From contig NC_015953.1 of assembly GCF_000177195.2 (NCBI RefSeq), forward strand, positions 3,534,001 through 3,598,000: 64,000 bases of DNA. Reading direction: 5' to 3'. Shown here piece by piece: positions 8,665-17,337 of this stretch. Origin of the DNA: Streptomyces sp. SirexAA-E. GTDB taxonomy: Bacteria > Actinomycetota > Actinomycetes > Streptomycetales > Streptomycetaceae. Within the stretch, counting starts at the first letter, position 1. Each line of letters opens with the position of its first letter. Below the pieces are notes generated by a model that made no database searches, had not been told where the DNA came from, and saw only the letters and a list, made by a program, of their open reading frames with translations. A program made the position numbers and the translations under genes.

Positions 8665-10164
8665 TCAGTCGGCGCAGTACGTGTCGCGCGCGGGCCGCCG
8701 GCCGTCGTTGAGGTAGGCCGTGACGGTCCGGTCACCGCAGGCGCCGCGGCCCGGGACGTAGGCGCCGTGCCCGCCGCGGTCGACCGTGACCATCCGCGCC
8801 GTGTCCCCGAGGGAGCGGCGCATCTCCAAGCCGCTGGAGTACGGGGTCGAGGGGTCGCGCAGGTTCTGGATCATCAGGATCCGGGACGCGCCGTCGCCGG
8901 TGATCCGGATGGGCTTCCCGGCGGGGTCCTTCCAGAACGCGCAGGGCGTGATGTTCGCCGGCATGCCCGCGGTGAGCGGATGCGCGGCGCGGTCGGCGGC
9001 CACCGCGCGGCGGTACCCGCCGACCTGACGCGGCCAGCGCACGTCGTTGCAGATCACCGCCACCAGCAGGGAGGCGTCGGCGTCCGGCAGCGGCCCTGAG
9101 AGCTCGGGCGGCAGCACGGGACGCCCCTCGGGGTCCGCGGCCTCCTTGACCAGGGCGGCGAAGTCCGGGAAGGCGCCGTCGTCGTTGAGGGCCGTCTGGA
9201 GTGCCTGGCGCAGGGCGTTGCCGGTCAGCGGGATGTCCGAGCCCACGGTCCGGCGCGGTTCCCGGTCCAGCCGCGCGGCGAGGTCGGTGACCACCTTCCG
9301 TACGTCCTCGGCGTGTTCGGCGAGCCGCAGGTGCCGGTAGGCGGCCGGCGGGTCGGCGGCCCAGGAGGCGAAGTCCGGGAAGCGGTCGTCCGCGCCCCGC
9401 GCCATGTCGGCCAGCCAGCCGTGCTCCAGCCGGTCCGGATCGGGGTCCGCGGTGCTGTCCATGACGAACCGGTCGGTGCGGTCGGGGTGGTGCTGGGCGT
9501 AGAGGGCCGCCACGTACGACCCGTACGACGTGCCCCAGGCCGACAGCTTCTTCTCGCCCAGGGCACGGCGCAGGAGGTCCATGTCGCGGACCTGGTTCTC
9601 GGAGGTGAAGCTCCGCAGCACCGGGCCCCCGTTGCGGGCGCACGCCTCGGCGATCCGTCGGGAGCGGGCGACGTTCTCCTCGATGCCGCCGTCCGGGGCC
9701 GGCCACGACCGCAGGGCGATCAGATGGCGGTCCTCCTCGGCCAGCCCGCACCCGGCCCTGCTGCTCGAGCCGACGCCGCGCGGATCGAAGCCGACGATGT
9801 CGTACCGGCCCCGCGTCTCCTCGCGGAGCGCCTCTCCGCGTCCCGTGACGCGCTGCACGCCCGATCCGCCGGGGCCGCCGGGGAGGGCCACCAGCGTCCC
9901 GCGACGGGGTGCCGGGCCCTGGGCCCTGAGGCGGGTGACGGCGAGCGTCAGCCGGGGGCCGCCCGGGTCCCGGTAGTCGAGCGGTACGGGCAGCTCCGCG
10001 CACTCCTGGCCGGCGGGTCCACCGGGTTGTTCACAGGCTTTCCAGGCGAGGGCGGGGGCCCCGGCGGCGCCCGCCGCCGGGGCGAAGGACACCGCGGTGA
10101 GGGCCGATGCGGCGATGGCCAGGGACAGCGTCAGTGCGGCGCGTCTTCGGGTGCAAGTAGTCAT
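8665..10164 (-). CDS. Secreted alpha/beta hydrolase of the tripeptidyl aminopeptidase (SlpD/E, TAP) family
   Basis: A 499-residue exported hydrolase. The start MTTCTRRRAALTLSLAIAASALTAVSF gives a signal peptide. LVALPGGPGGSG is the oxyanion-hole region and GTSYGSYVAALYAQHHP holds the nucleophile Ser. The C-terminal TAP-like domain contains LMIQNLRDPSTPYSSGLEMRR and GGHGAYVPG with the catalytic His. Four Cys near the C-terminus may form disulfides. Family members remove tripeptides from exported protein N-termini. An in-frame ATG at 10200 is possible but gives a worse signal peptide. Confidence 0.92.
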   Translation of the reverse strand: MTTCTRRRAALTLSLAIAASALTAVSFAPAAGAAGAPALAWKACEQPGGPAGQECAELPVPLDYRDPGGPRLTLAVTRLRAQGPAPRRGTLVALPGGPGGSGVQRVTGRGEALREETRGRYDIVGFDPRGVGSSSRAGCGLAEEDRHLIALRSWPAPDGGIEENVARSRRIAEACARNGGPVLRSFTSENQVRDMDLLRRALGEKKLSAWGTSYGSYVAALYAQHHPDRTDRFVMDSTADPDPDRLEHGWLADMARGADDRFPDFASWAADPPAAYRHLRLAEHAEDVRKVVTDLAARLDREPRRTVGSDIPLTGNALRQALQTALNDDGAFPDFAALVKEAADPEGRPVLPPELSGPLPDADASLLVAVICNDVRWPRQVGGYRRAVAADRAAHPLTAGMPANITPCAFWKDPAGKPIRITGDGASRILMIQNLRDPSTPYSSGLEMRRSLGDTARMVTVDRGGHGAYVPGRGACGDRTVTAYLNDGRRPARDTYCAD

Positions 10165-10255
10165 GGGACAAGGGTGGTCGGGGCCGTGTCCGTTGCCCAT
10201 GCGGCGGCCCCGCCGCCTGCGGTGGGGCCAGCCCCAGGAACCGTCCTGAGGCGGG

Positions 10256-10306
10256 CCGGTCGGCGGTGGTGGCCCGGTCGGCGGCCCGGTCGGCCTTCCG
10301 GTCGGC
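10256..10306. repeat. Four copies of CCGGTCGGC
   Basis: The 9-mer starts at 10256, 10274, 10286 and 10298; the last copies are spaced 12 bp apart. It lies between the helicase 3' end and the hydrolase gene. Function unknown; it may be simple GC-rich slippage. Confidence 0.6.
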
Positions 10307-10353
10307 CTTCCGGACCTGATCGGGCCGCGAGACCCCAGGAGCTGCCCCGCCTG

Positions 10354-11844
10354 TCAGGCCGCCCGGTTCGCCCGGCGCTGGGCGGCCGCGGCGCGGGCCG
10401 CGGCGGTCGCCGTGCCGGCGTTGGAGCGGCGACCCTGCGGGGGCTTGCTGCCGCGTCGGCGCTGGGGCCCGGGAGCGCTGCCCTTCGCCGACCGCTCGGT
10501 CGACGGCGCGGCGCCCGCCAGGGGGACGCCCGAGGGGGTGCGCGCCCCCGTGATGCGGCTCAGTTCGGCCTCGCCGGAGCGGACCTGGGTGACCTGCGGC
10601 CGGACACCGGCCTCCGTCATCAGCCGGGTCAGCTCGCGGCGCTGGTCGGGCAGCACGAGCGTGACGACCTTCCCGGACTCCCCGGCACGTGCGGTACGGC
10701 CGGCGCGGTGCAGGTAGTCCTTGGGGTCGGTCGGCGGATCGACGTTGACGACGAGGTCGAGGTCGTCGACGTGGATGCCCCGGGCGGCGACGTTCGTGGC
10801 GACCAGCACCGTGAGGTCGCCGGTCCGGAACCGGTCCAGGGTGCGGGTGCGCTGCGGCTGCGACTTCCCGCCGTGCAGCGCGGCCGCCCGGACACCGCTG
10901 CCGCGCAGATGGGCGGTGAGCCGGTCCACGGCGTGCTTGGTGTCCAGGAACATGATCACCCGGCCGTCGCGTGCCGCGATCTCGGTGGTCGTGGCGTACT
11001 TGTCGGCTCCCTGGACGTGGAGCACGTGGTGCTCCATCGTCGTCACCGTGCCGGCCGCCGGGTCGACGGAGTGGACCACCGGGTCGTGCAGGTAGCGGCG
11101 GACCAGCTGGTCCACCTCACGGTCCAGGGTGGCCGAGAACAGCATCCGCTGGCCGTCGGGGCGCACCAGGTCGAGCAGTTCGGTGACCTGGGGCAGGAAG
11201 CCCAGGTCGGCCATCTGGTCCGCCTCGTCGAGGACGGTGACGGCGACCCGGTCGAGCCGGCAGTCGCCTCGGCCGACGAGGTCCGCCAGGCGGCCCGGGG
11301 TGGCGACGACCACGTCGGCTCCGGCGCGCAGGGCGCTCGCCTGCCGGCCGATGGACATACCGCCGACGACCGTGGCCGTCCGCAGCTTCAGGGACCGCGC
11401 GTACGGGGCGAGCGCGTCGGTGACCTGCTGGGCCAGCTCCCGGGTGGGGACGAGGACCAGGGCCAGCGGTCGGCGGGCGTCGGCGCGCCGTCCGGCGGTC
11501 CGGGCCAGCAGGGCGAGACCGAAGGCCAGCGTCTTTCCGGAGCCGGTGCGCCCGCGGCCCAGCACGTCACGGCCCACGAGCGCGTTGGGCAGGGTCGCCG
11601 CCTGGATCGGGAACGGCTCCGTCACCCCCTCCGCGCCGAGGGTCGCCAGCAGCGGCGCGGGCAGATCCAGATCCGCGAACGCCTCCACGGCGGGCAGCGC
11701 CGGGACGACGGATTCCGGAACGGTGAATTCGGCCGTTCCGGTGGGCGTGCCGCGTCCGGTACCGGACACGCGGCCGGCGGGTGATCCACCGGACCCCGTC
11801 CGGGTGGAGCGGTCGTTCGTGCGGACTGTGCGATCCCGGTTCAC
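10354..11844 (-). CDS. DEAD-box RNA helicase
   Basis: A 496-residue helicase. GTG at 11844 with GAGGGAAGG upstream is chosen; the open frame to 12078 runs through a terminator and is not coding. Motifs in order: Q motif (FPIQAATLPNALVGRDVLG), GRTGSGKT, PTRELAQQV, TPGRL, DEAD in VTVLDEADQMADLGF, SAT in LFSATLD, ARGIHVDDLDLVVNVDPP, and HRAGRTARAG. A basic Arg/Ala-rich tail (about residues 430-496) probably binds RNA. It lies downstream of a cold-shock gene on the same strand but behind a terminator, so it probably has its own promoter or is reached by read-through in the cold. Confidence 0.95.
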   Translation of the reverse strand: MNRDRTVRTNDRSTRTGSGGSPAGRVSGTGRGTPTGTAEFTVPESVVPALPAVEAFADLDLPAPLLATLGAEGVTEPFPIQAATLPNALVGRDVLGRGRTGSGKTLAFGLALLARTAGRRADARRPLALVLVPTRELAQQVTDALAPYARSLKLRTATVVGGMSIGRQASALRAGADVVVATPGRLADLVGRGDCRLDRVAVTVLDEADQMADLGFLPQVTELLDLVRPDGQRMLFSATLDREVDQLVRRYLHDPVVHSVDPAAGTVTTMEHHVLHVQGADKYATTTEIAARDGRVIMFLDTKHAVDRLTAHLRGSGVRAAALHGGKSQPQRTRTLDRFRTGDLTVLVATNVAARGIHVDDLDLVVNVDPPTDPKDYLHRAGRTARAGESGKVVTLVLPDQRRELTRLMTEAGVRPQVTQVRSGEAELSRITGARTPSGVPLAGAAPSTERSAKGSAPGPQRRRGSKPPQGRRSNAGTATAAARAAAAQRRANRAA

Positions 11845-12027
11845 AGAGAACCTTCCCTCGAATGGCACGTGCCGAGGGATTCCTTCCGGGCGGCCGCACC
11901 GGTACACGGTGCGCGGCGCCGGGAATCGCCGGATACGGGCCGGTGAAATAAACGCATACGAATGGCAGAGCCCGCCCCGCCGGACGCGCCGTGGTGGACA
12001 CGGCGCGGCCCTCGGCCGGGCGGGCGG

Positions 12028-12063
12028 AAAAACGGGCCGGGACCCGCAACCCGAAGGTGCGGG
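12028..12063 (-). terminator. Rho-independent terminator after the cold-shock gene
   Basis: On the minus strand CCCGCACC and GGTTGCGGG pair (one bulged T) around a TTCG loop, followed within about 10 bases by TTTTT. It lies 29 bp past the csp stop and before the helicase. Confidence 0.7.
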
Positions 12064-12091
12064 CCCCAGCCGTGTCATACGCCCGATGTGA

Positions 12092-12295
12092 TCAGGCGGG
12101 GGTGATGTTCTCCGCCTGCGGGCCCTTCTGACCCTGCGTGACGTCGAAGTTCACCTTCTGGCCTTCCTGCAGCTCGCGGAAGCCCTGGGCGAGGATGTTC
12201 GAGTAGTGGGCGAAGACGTCGGCGCCGCCACCCTCCTGCTCGATGAAGCCGAAACCCTTTTCCGAGTTGAACCACTTCACGGTTCCGGTTGCCAT
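12092..12295 (-). CDS. Cold-shock protein (CspA family)
   Basis: A 67-residue single cold-shock domain: [21 protein letters not shown] with RNP1 (KGFGFI) and RNP2 (DVFAHYS), ending [13 protein letters not shown] chaperone in the cytosol. A strong ribosome-binding site (GAAGGAGA) lies 6 bp upstream. About 550 bp of non-coding DNA lies upstream, so a long, perhaps thermosensitive 5' leader is possible, as for other csp genes; no specific structure is proven here. Confidence 0.97.
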   Translation of the reverse strand: MATGTVKWFNSEKGFGFIEQEGGGADVFAHYSNILAQGFRELQEGQKVNFDVTQGQKGPQAENITPA

Positions 12296-12653
12296 ATTTT
12301 TCTCCTTCGGGGCGTTGCCCGTGGGTCCGCACTGTGCGAGCCCTACGTCGCCGCACATGATTACCCCGACCGGCAGGGACCGGAAATACAAAAGCGCACC
12401 CACCCGAGTGAAAAAGGATCGGCGCACCTGAAGTCTTGGGAACCACAACTGCAACTCCGATGAAGAGTAGCACGATTTCCGAAGATCCGAGCCGAAAACC
12501 ATATCACCCCGGAGTCGCGCCCGCAGACGCCACCCCCGGAAAAGGAAGATCACGTCTGCGGCATTCCGGTAGCGGGAAAACGCCGCCTCCGCCACGGGTG
12601 GCCGCGACCACCCCGGCCGTCCCGTCGCGGAGGCCGGTCCCTGCGCGCCCAAC

Positions 12654-12677
12654 ACAGCTGACCGGTCGGTCAGTTGT
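12654..12677. promoter_or_regulatory. TetR-type operator-like palindrome
   Basis: CTGACCG-GT-CGGTCAG is a perfect core (12658-12673), extended by ACA and TGT at the outer ends. Size and symmetry fit a TetR-family operator. No TetR gene is adjacent, so the regulator would act in trans. Confidence 0.5.
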
Positions 12678-12709
12678 CGCCCGACCTGCCGAAGGGCCAT
12701 ACTGCACGC

Positions 12710-12745
12710 GTAGCCCTTCGCGCATCCCCCGTCGTGAAGGGCTAC
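12710..12745 (+). other. Inverted repeat, 10-bp arms
   Basis: GTAGCCCTTC and GAAGGGCTAC flank a 16-base loop, about 107 bp before the 72-residue small gene. It could be a terminator without a T run, an operator or a leader structure. Confidence 0.4.
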
Positions 12746-12852
12746 ATTCATGCGCGGCCGTCGGCAGGTCCCCCGATTGCGCACCCACCCGGAACCCGGT
12801 TTCGTGGAGCGAGGGGTCCCGCAGGCACATGCACGTACCGGAGGTACGACAG

Positions 12853-13071
12853 ATGCCCAAGACACCGAAGAACTCAAAGGTCGGCCTGGCTCTGAATCTG
12901 GGTGGCAGCGCGCTCGCCATCGTCCGCACGGTCAAGCAGATGCGCCGGGCCAAGGGCACACAGGACAAACTCACCGCCGCCAACACCGTGGCCGGGCTGC
13001 TGCCGCTGGTCACCTCGGCCCTGATCGTGCTGCGCCGGCTGCGCGGACGCTCCGCCCAGCCCGGCCACTGA
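12853..13071 (+). CDS. Small basic protein of unknown function, 72 aa
   Basis: [20 protein letters not shown] onward, preceded by a good GGAGG 8 bp upstream, which makes it a real gene. Two moderately hydrophobic helices ([16 protein letters not shown] and [18 protein letters not shown]) are separated by a Lys/Arg-rich loop ([12 protein letters not shown]), suggesting a peripheral or hairpin membrane protein. No family recognised. Confidence 0.75.
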   Translation: MPKTPKNSKVGLALNLGGSALAIVRTVKQMRRAKGTQDKLTAANTVAGLLPLVTSALIVLRRLRGRSAQPGH

Positions 13072-13121
13072 TGACCTCGTGAACGTCCTGACCTGGTGAC
13101 GTCCTGACCTGGTGAACGTCC
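13072..13121. repeat. Three tandem 16-17-bp repeats (TGACCTGGTGAACGTCC)
   Basis: Copies begin at 13072, 13089 and 13105; the middle copy lacks one A and the first has C for G. They fill half of the gap between the 72-aa gene and the GNAT gene and end 59 bp before the GNAT start. Confidence 0.7.
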
Positions 13122-13180
13122 CTGAACTCACGCACGTCACCGATCTCATGAACGGATGCCGCGCGGGGTAGTGCTGTCCC

Positions 13181-14029
13181 GTGCCGAACTTCGAGATCTC
13201 CACCGCGAGCGCCGACGACATCACCATGCTGGGGGACTGGGCCCATGAGGAGGGCTGGAATCCCGGGCTCACCGACGGGCAGGCGTTCTTCACCGCCGAC
13301 CCGTGCGGCTTCCTCGTCGGCCGCCTCGACGGCGAGCCGGTGACCTCCGTCTCCGTGGTGCGCTACGGGGACTCCTTCGGGTTCCTCGGCTTCTACCTGA
13401 CCCGGCCGTCCCTGCGGGGCAGGGGGTACGGACTGCGGACCTGGCACGCGGGGACGGCGCGGCTGGCCGGGCGCACCGTCGGACTCGACGGCGTACCCGC
13501 GCAGCAGGACAACTACCGCAGGTCCGGCTTCCGTACGGCCTGGGGGAACGCCCGGTACGAGGGGGTCGCGCCCGCCGGCATCGCTCCGCCCGCCGGGGTC
13601 ACCCTCACCGATGCCCGGACCCTGCCCTTCGTCCGGCTCGCCGCCTACGACCGGCGCTTCTTCCCCGAGGCCCGGGACAGCTTCCTGGCTCCCTGGATCA
13701 CCGCGCCCGGCCGCACGGCGCTGGCCGCGTTGCGGGACGGCGAACTCGCCGGGTTCGCCGTGCTGCGCGCCTGCCGCGAGGCCTCCCGCATCGGACCGCT
13801 GCACGCCGATTCCCCGGAGGTGGCCGCCGCGCTGGTGAGCGCGCTCGCGGCCGGCGCCCCGGACGTGCCCGTCGCGATCGACGTGCCGGACGTCAACCCG
13901 TCCGCCGTCCGTCTCGCCGAACAGCTGGGCCTGACACCGTCGTTCGACACGGCGCGGATGTACACCGGGCCCGTCCCGGAGTTCGACCGGGCGGGCGTCT
14001 TCGGCATCACCAGTCTCGAACTCGGCTGA
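13181..14029 (+). CDS. GNAT-family N-acetyltransferase
   Basis: A 282-residue protein with a GTG start. The N-terminal half is a GNAT fold: acetyl-CoA loop RGRGYGLRTWHAGTARL near residue 80, preceded by GFLGFYLTRPSL and followed by NYRRSGFR. The C-terminal half (from about 140) resembles the second GNAT-like domain of YitH-type proteins (AVRLAEQLGLTPSFDTARMYTG). Substrate unknown. Confidence 0.88.
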   Translation: MPNFEISTASADDITMLGDWAHEEGWNPGLTDGQAFFTADPCGFLVGRLDGEPVTSVSVVRYGDSFGFLGFYLTRPSLRGRGYGLRTWHAGTARLAGRTVGLDGVPAQQDNYRRSGFRTAWGNARYEGVAPAGIAPPAGVTLTDARTLPFVRLAAYDRRFFPEARDSFLAPWITAPGRTALAALRDGELAGFAVLRACREASRIGPLHADSPEVAAALVSALAAGAPDVPVAIDVPDVNPSAVRLAEQLGLTPSFDTARMYTGPVPEFDRAGVFGITSLELG

Positions 14030-14099
14030 CCGCGCGGCGGGAGGGCGCGGGGAAGCCGGGCCGCCGACGCGGCGGGGAGCCTCTGCGGGACGGGGCGGC

Positions 14100-14513
14100 T
14101 CAGCCCGCGCCGACCGCTCCCCGTGCCCGTATGCGTCCGCGCAGCCGCTCCAGCACCCGGGCGCGCAGCAGCTCGTACTCCGCGCGCAGGCGCACGATCT
14201 CCGCCGGACGCTCGATCACCACCCCGCCCACGACGTGCTCGTGGGCCCCGAACTGCTCGCGGGTCAGGTCGATCTCGACACCCATGCCCAGGCGGTTCCA
14301 CCAGTGGTGATCGACGCGCTCACCGTCCACCAGCACCTCGCCGCGTATCAGCTCGCCGCCCAGCAGGTCGTGGACCACCAGGGCGGTGACGCCGCACTGG
14401 TCCCGGGCGGGGTTGTCCGGATTCCACCGCGACCGGTACTCGGGCGTGGTGGTGTCCGCGTCCCAACTGCTGCGGACGGCCGCCTCGATGTCGGTGAGGA
14501 GCAGAGGTTCCAT
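14100..14513 (-). CDS. YunG-like hypothetical protein, 137 aa
   Basis: MEPLLLTDIEAAVRSSWDAD onward. Features such as NPARDQCGVTALVVHDLLGGEL, HHWWNRLGMGVEIDLTREQF and a C-terminal RLRAEYELLRARV helix match YunG-type proteins as I remember them. The Cys in QCG followed by HHWW looks like a possible Cys/His active pair. Function unknown. It lies 59 bp downstream of the SpoIIE phosphatase start region on the opposite end, same strand as neighbours. Confidence 0.8.
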   Translation of the reverse strand: MEPLLLTDIEAAVRSSWDADTTTPEYRSRWNPDNPARDQCGVTALVVHDLLGGELIRGEVLVDGERVDHHWWNRLGMGVEIDLTREQFGAHEHVVGGVVIERPAEIVRLRAEYELLRARVLERLRGRIRARGAVGAG

Positions 14514-14572
14514 GGCACCGATGCTCTCACCCGCCACCGACAACGGCCCCGCCGCTCCCGGCCGGGCCGCCG

Positions 14573-16294
14573 TCAGCCGTGGTGGCTGAAGGAGGCGCCC
14601 TCGTGGACCCTCGACGCGAGGACCGCGATGTCGTCCTCCGCGTTCTCGGCGAACCGGTCCAGGACCTCGTCCAGCAGGTCCTCCAGCCGTCCGCTCGCGG
14701 GGAGCGTGAGGCTCGCCAGCCGCCCCACCGACACGTCGATGTCCTCCCCGCGCCGCTCCACCAGGCCGTCGGTGTACATGAACAGCACGGTGCCCGGCCC
14801 GCACGGCACGTCCGTCGTCTCGTAGCCGCCGAAGCCGGATCCCAGGGGCGGCCCGACGGGCATGTGGGCGGCCACCCGGGCGCGCGGGGCGCCCGGGTCG
14901 AGGAAGACCGGCGGCAGGTGTCCGGCGCTGGCCAGCCGGCAGATGCCGCCGTACCGGTCGACCACCGCGAGCAGACAGGTCGCCGCGCGGTCGACGCCGG
15001 AGCGCACCACGGCGTCGTCGAGTCGTTGCAGGATGCGGTGCGGCTCCATGTCGTCCTCGGCCACGGCCCGCAGGATCGACCGGTAGTGGCTCATCGCGAC
15101 GGCCGCCTCGACCCCGTGGCCCATCACGTCGCCCATCGCCTTGAGGTGGCGGCCGTCGCGAAGCGGGATGACGTCGAACCAGTCACCGCCCACCAACGCC
15201 CCCTCGTCGGCGGGACGGTAGCGGCTCGCGACCTGGACGTGCGGGTGCGGGCCCCGCGGCTCGGAGAGCAGCGAGCGCTGGAGCTCCCGCGCGATGGTGT
15301 GCTCGTGGGCGTAGCGGCGGGCGTGGTCGAGGTCGACGGCGGCCCGGCCCGCCAGTTCCCTGGCGATGACGACGTCGCCGCCCTCGGTGAAGACGGGTGA
15401 GTCGCCGGTCCGCGCGAGGGCCAGGACCCCCAGCGGGCGTCCGCGGGCGGTGAGCGGCACGATGACGGCGGAGTGCAGTCCGACGGCCCGGTAGCCCGCC
15501 ACCCGGCCGCGGGTGGGCGCGGAGCGGTCGAGCTGCTCGTCGCTGTAGAGGTTCTCGATCACCGGCCGGTTCGTGGCCAGGCAGCGCTGCACGGCGGCGT
15601 CCTGCTGGTAGTCGATGTACTCGCCCGCGGCCCCGAACGGGCTGACGGTGTCCCGCAGCCCCGGGCCCAGGGCCATCGCCGCCCGGCGCAGCCGCACCAC
15701 CCCCTCGGGCGGTCTGCGGACGGCGTGGCCCACCTCCGGCGGGAAGACCTCGACCACGGCGACGTCGGCGAGCGCGGGCACGACGAAGTCCACGAGCTCC
15801 CGGCAGGTGGTGTCCATGTCCAGCGTCGTACCGATGGTGGCGGACGCGGTGTCGAGCAGCGACAGGTAGCTCCGCGCCTGTTCGAGCTCCCTCTGCTGGT
15901 GGTGGGCGACGCTGATCTCCAGGACGACGCCGACCAGTCCGCGCACCTCCCCGTCCTCCTCCAAACGGTGGTACGCCCCCTGCCAGAAGCGCTCCCCCTC
16001 GGGGACGCTCGCCCAGGTACGGCCGCTGGACATGGCCTCGCGTGGTTTCCCGTCGGCCAGGACCGCCCGCATGACCTCCTCGGCCGCGTCCACGCCGGGC
16101 AGCACCTCGGCGACGGCCTTCCCCAGGTGGGCGGCTGCGGGGATCCCGTTGAGCCGTTCGAGCGCCGGATTCACGTAGAGGTAGCGCAGCTCCGTGTCGA
16201 ACACGGCCATGCCCGCCGGGCTGTCCCGCATCAGCGCGGCCGCCTTCGCCACGTCGAAGGGCGGGGGCGGGTCGGCGGGCTGTTCGGCCTGCAA
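14573..16294 (-). CDS. PAS-GAF-SpoIIE (PP2C) serine phosphatase
   Basis: A 573-residue cytosolic signalling protein. TTG start with AGGAGG 5 bp upstream. Residues about 17-130 are a PAS domain (MAVFDTELRYLYVNPALERLNG), 150-320 a GAF domain (SAVIVPLTARGRPLGVLALAR), 330-565 a SpoIIE/PP2C domain with metal-binding Asp motifs GGDWFDV and GDVMGHGVEAA, TDGL, and DDIAVLA at the end. No HATPase kinase domain is attached, unlike the larger relative at 59204. Likely partner: an anti-anti-sigma factor encoded elsewhere. Confidence 0.93.
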   Translation of the reverse strand: MQAEQPADPPPPFDVAKAAALMRDSPAGMAVFDTELRYLYVNPALERLNGIPAAAHLGKAVAEVLPGVDAAEEVMRAVLADGKPREAMSSGRTWASVPEGERFWQGAYHRLEEDGEVRGLVGVVLEISVAHHQQRELEQARSYLSLLDTASATIGTTLDMDTTCRELVDFVVPALADVAVVEVFPPEVGHAVRRPPEGVVRLRRAAMALGPGLRDTVSPFGAAGEYIDYQQDAAVQRCLATNRPVIENLYSDEQLDRSAPTRGRVAGYRAVGLHSAVIVPLTARGRPLGVLALARTGDSPVFTEGGDVVIARELAGRAAVDLDHARRYAHEHTIARELQRSLLSEPRGPHPHVQVASRYRPADEGALVGGDWFDVIPLRDGRHLKAMGDVMGHGVEAAVAMSHYRSILRAVAEDDMEPHRILQRLDDAVVRSGVDRAATCLLAVVDRYGGICRLASAGHLPPVFLDPGAPRARVAAHMPVGPPLGSGFGGYETTDVPCGPGTVLFMYTDGLVERRGEDIDVSVGRLASLTLPASGRLEDLLDEVLDRFAENAEDDIAVLASRVHEGASFSHHG

Positions 16295-16369
16295 CGGAGC
16301 CTCCTGGGGTCCGGACGCGTCGGGCGGCGGGGGCGCGGACGGGTCCCAGGCCGCCCGCCTTCCCGCCCC

Positions 16370-17173
16370 TCATCGTCTGCCGCGCCGTCCCGCCCCGCAT
16401 CCCCGCGTGCCGCCGCCGGTCCGCCGCCCGGGGGCCTCGTCCGCCCGCGTCCCGGCGTCACGTCCGCGCTCGCCCCGGGTGTCCACCTCGGCCAGGGACG
16501 CCGTGCCCTCGGACGCCGGTGCCCCCGGGGGCAGACCGAACGCGGCGTCGACCCGGTCCGGTACCGGTGCCAGGCCGAGCAGTCCCGGCACGAGCGTGCG
16601 CGTCAGGTGGTGCCAGGCCGACGCGCGCCGCAGCATCGCGTGGTCGCTCCCCGGGATCGTCACCAGGCAGGTGCGGGCACCGGCCCTGCGGGCCCGGACG
16701 GTGAAGGACTGGGAGGCGAGCGGGCTGGTCACCCGGTCCCGGGTGCTGTGCAGCAGCACGACGTCGCGTCCCGCGAGCTGCGTCACCGGGTCGCCGGGCG
16801 GACACCACGGGGCGAGTCCCACCACCGCGCCGACCAGTGGATGACCGGCGGCGTGGAGCGCGGCGCGTGCCCCCATCGAGTGGCCGAGCAGGACCACCGG
16901 GATGTCCCCCGCCTCGCTCCGCAGCCGGTCCAGCGCCCGGACCGTGTCGTGCAGCGGGTCCTGCCGGGTGCCGTTCCAGCCGCGGTGCGTGTAGCGGACG
17001 CGGCGGACCAGGACCGGGGCGTCGCCCGCCACCACCGCCCTGGACACCACGCGGAGGAACGGCAGCATCCGCAGCGCGGGCAGATTCATGATCCCGGGCG
17101 GGGGCGGTGCCATGCCCGTCTCGTAGCCGCCGTGCAGGACGAGAACCGCTGCCGACGGCGGACGCTGGCGCAC
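16370..17173 (-). CDS. Alpha/beta hydrolase
   Basis: A 267-residue cytosolic hydrolase. GTG start with GGGAGG upstream. VLVLHGGYETG forms the oxyanion region, GHSMGARAALHAAGHP the nucleophile elbow (Ser near residue 99), HSTRDRV holds the acid Asp and PGSDHAMLRR the His. The last 60 residues are Gly/Arg-rich low complexity. Substrate unknown. Divergent from the Bcp gene. Confidence 0.88.
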   Translation of the reverse strand: MRQRPPSAAVLVLHGGYETGMAPPPPGIMNLPALRMLPFLRVVSRAVVAGDAPVLVRRVRYTHRGWNGTRQDPLHDTVRALDRLRSEAGDIPVVLLGHSMGARAALHAAGHPLVGAVVGLAPWCPPGDPVTQLAGRDVVLLHSTRDRVTSPLASQSFTVRARRAGARTCLVTIPGSDHAMLRRASAWHHLTRTLVPGLLGLAPVPDRVDAAFGLPPGAPASEGTASLAEVDTRGERGRDAGTRADEAPGRRTGGGTRGCGAGRRGRR

Positions 17174-17337
17174 TCAGACCTCCCGTTCCGGGTGCGCGGT
17201 CCGGCGCCCCGCCCCTTCTGTTCCCTGTTCGGAGCCGGACAGTCCACGGATGGGTCGCACGGAACGCCGTGTCGCCGATGGCGTTCACTGTACGAGTCCC
17301 GTCCCCGTTCCCGTACGGAAATCCGAGGAGCACCCCC

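Larger units (their letters stand above)
12296..12852. other. 557-bp non-coding gap between csp and a small gene
   Basis: Holds the csp promoter and leader (left part, A-rich around 12405-12510), a 24-bp imperfect palindrome (12654-12677) and a 10-bp inverted repeat (12710-12719 with 12736-12745). No convincing ORF or RNA gene was seen. Confidence 0.6.

Noticed and set aside
10376..10480. Basic Ala/Arg-rich helicase tail as a separate gene or frameshift
   Set aside because: It is in frame with the helicase, and basic tails are normal in actinobacterial DEAD-box proteins.
9313..11784. 823-residue plus-strand frame
   Set aside because: Shadow of the aminopeptidase-type and helicase genes; repetitive low-complexity translation with no motif.
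13079..13121. GTGAACG repeats as a PHO box
   Set aside because: The units recur at 16-17 bp, not the 11 bp required for PhoP direct repeats.
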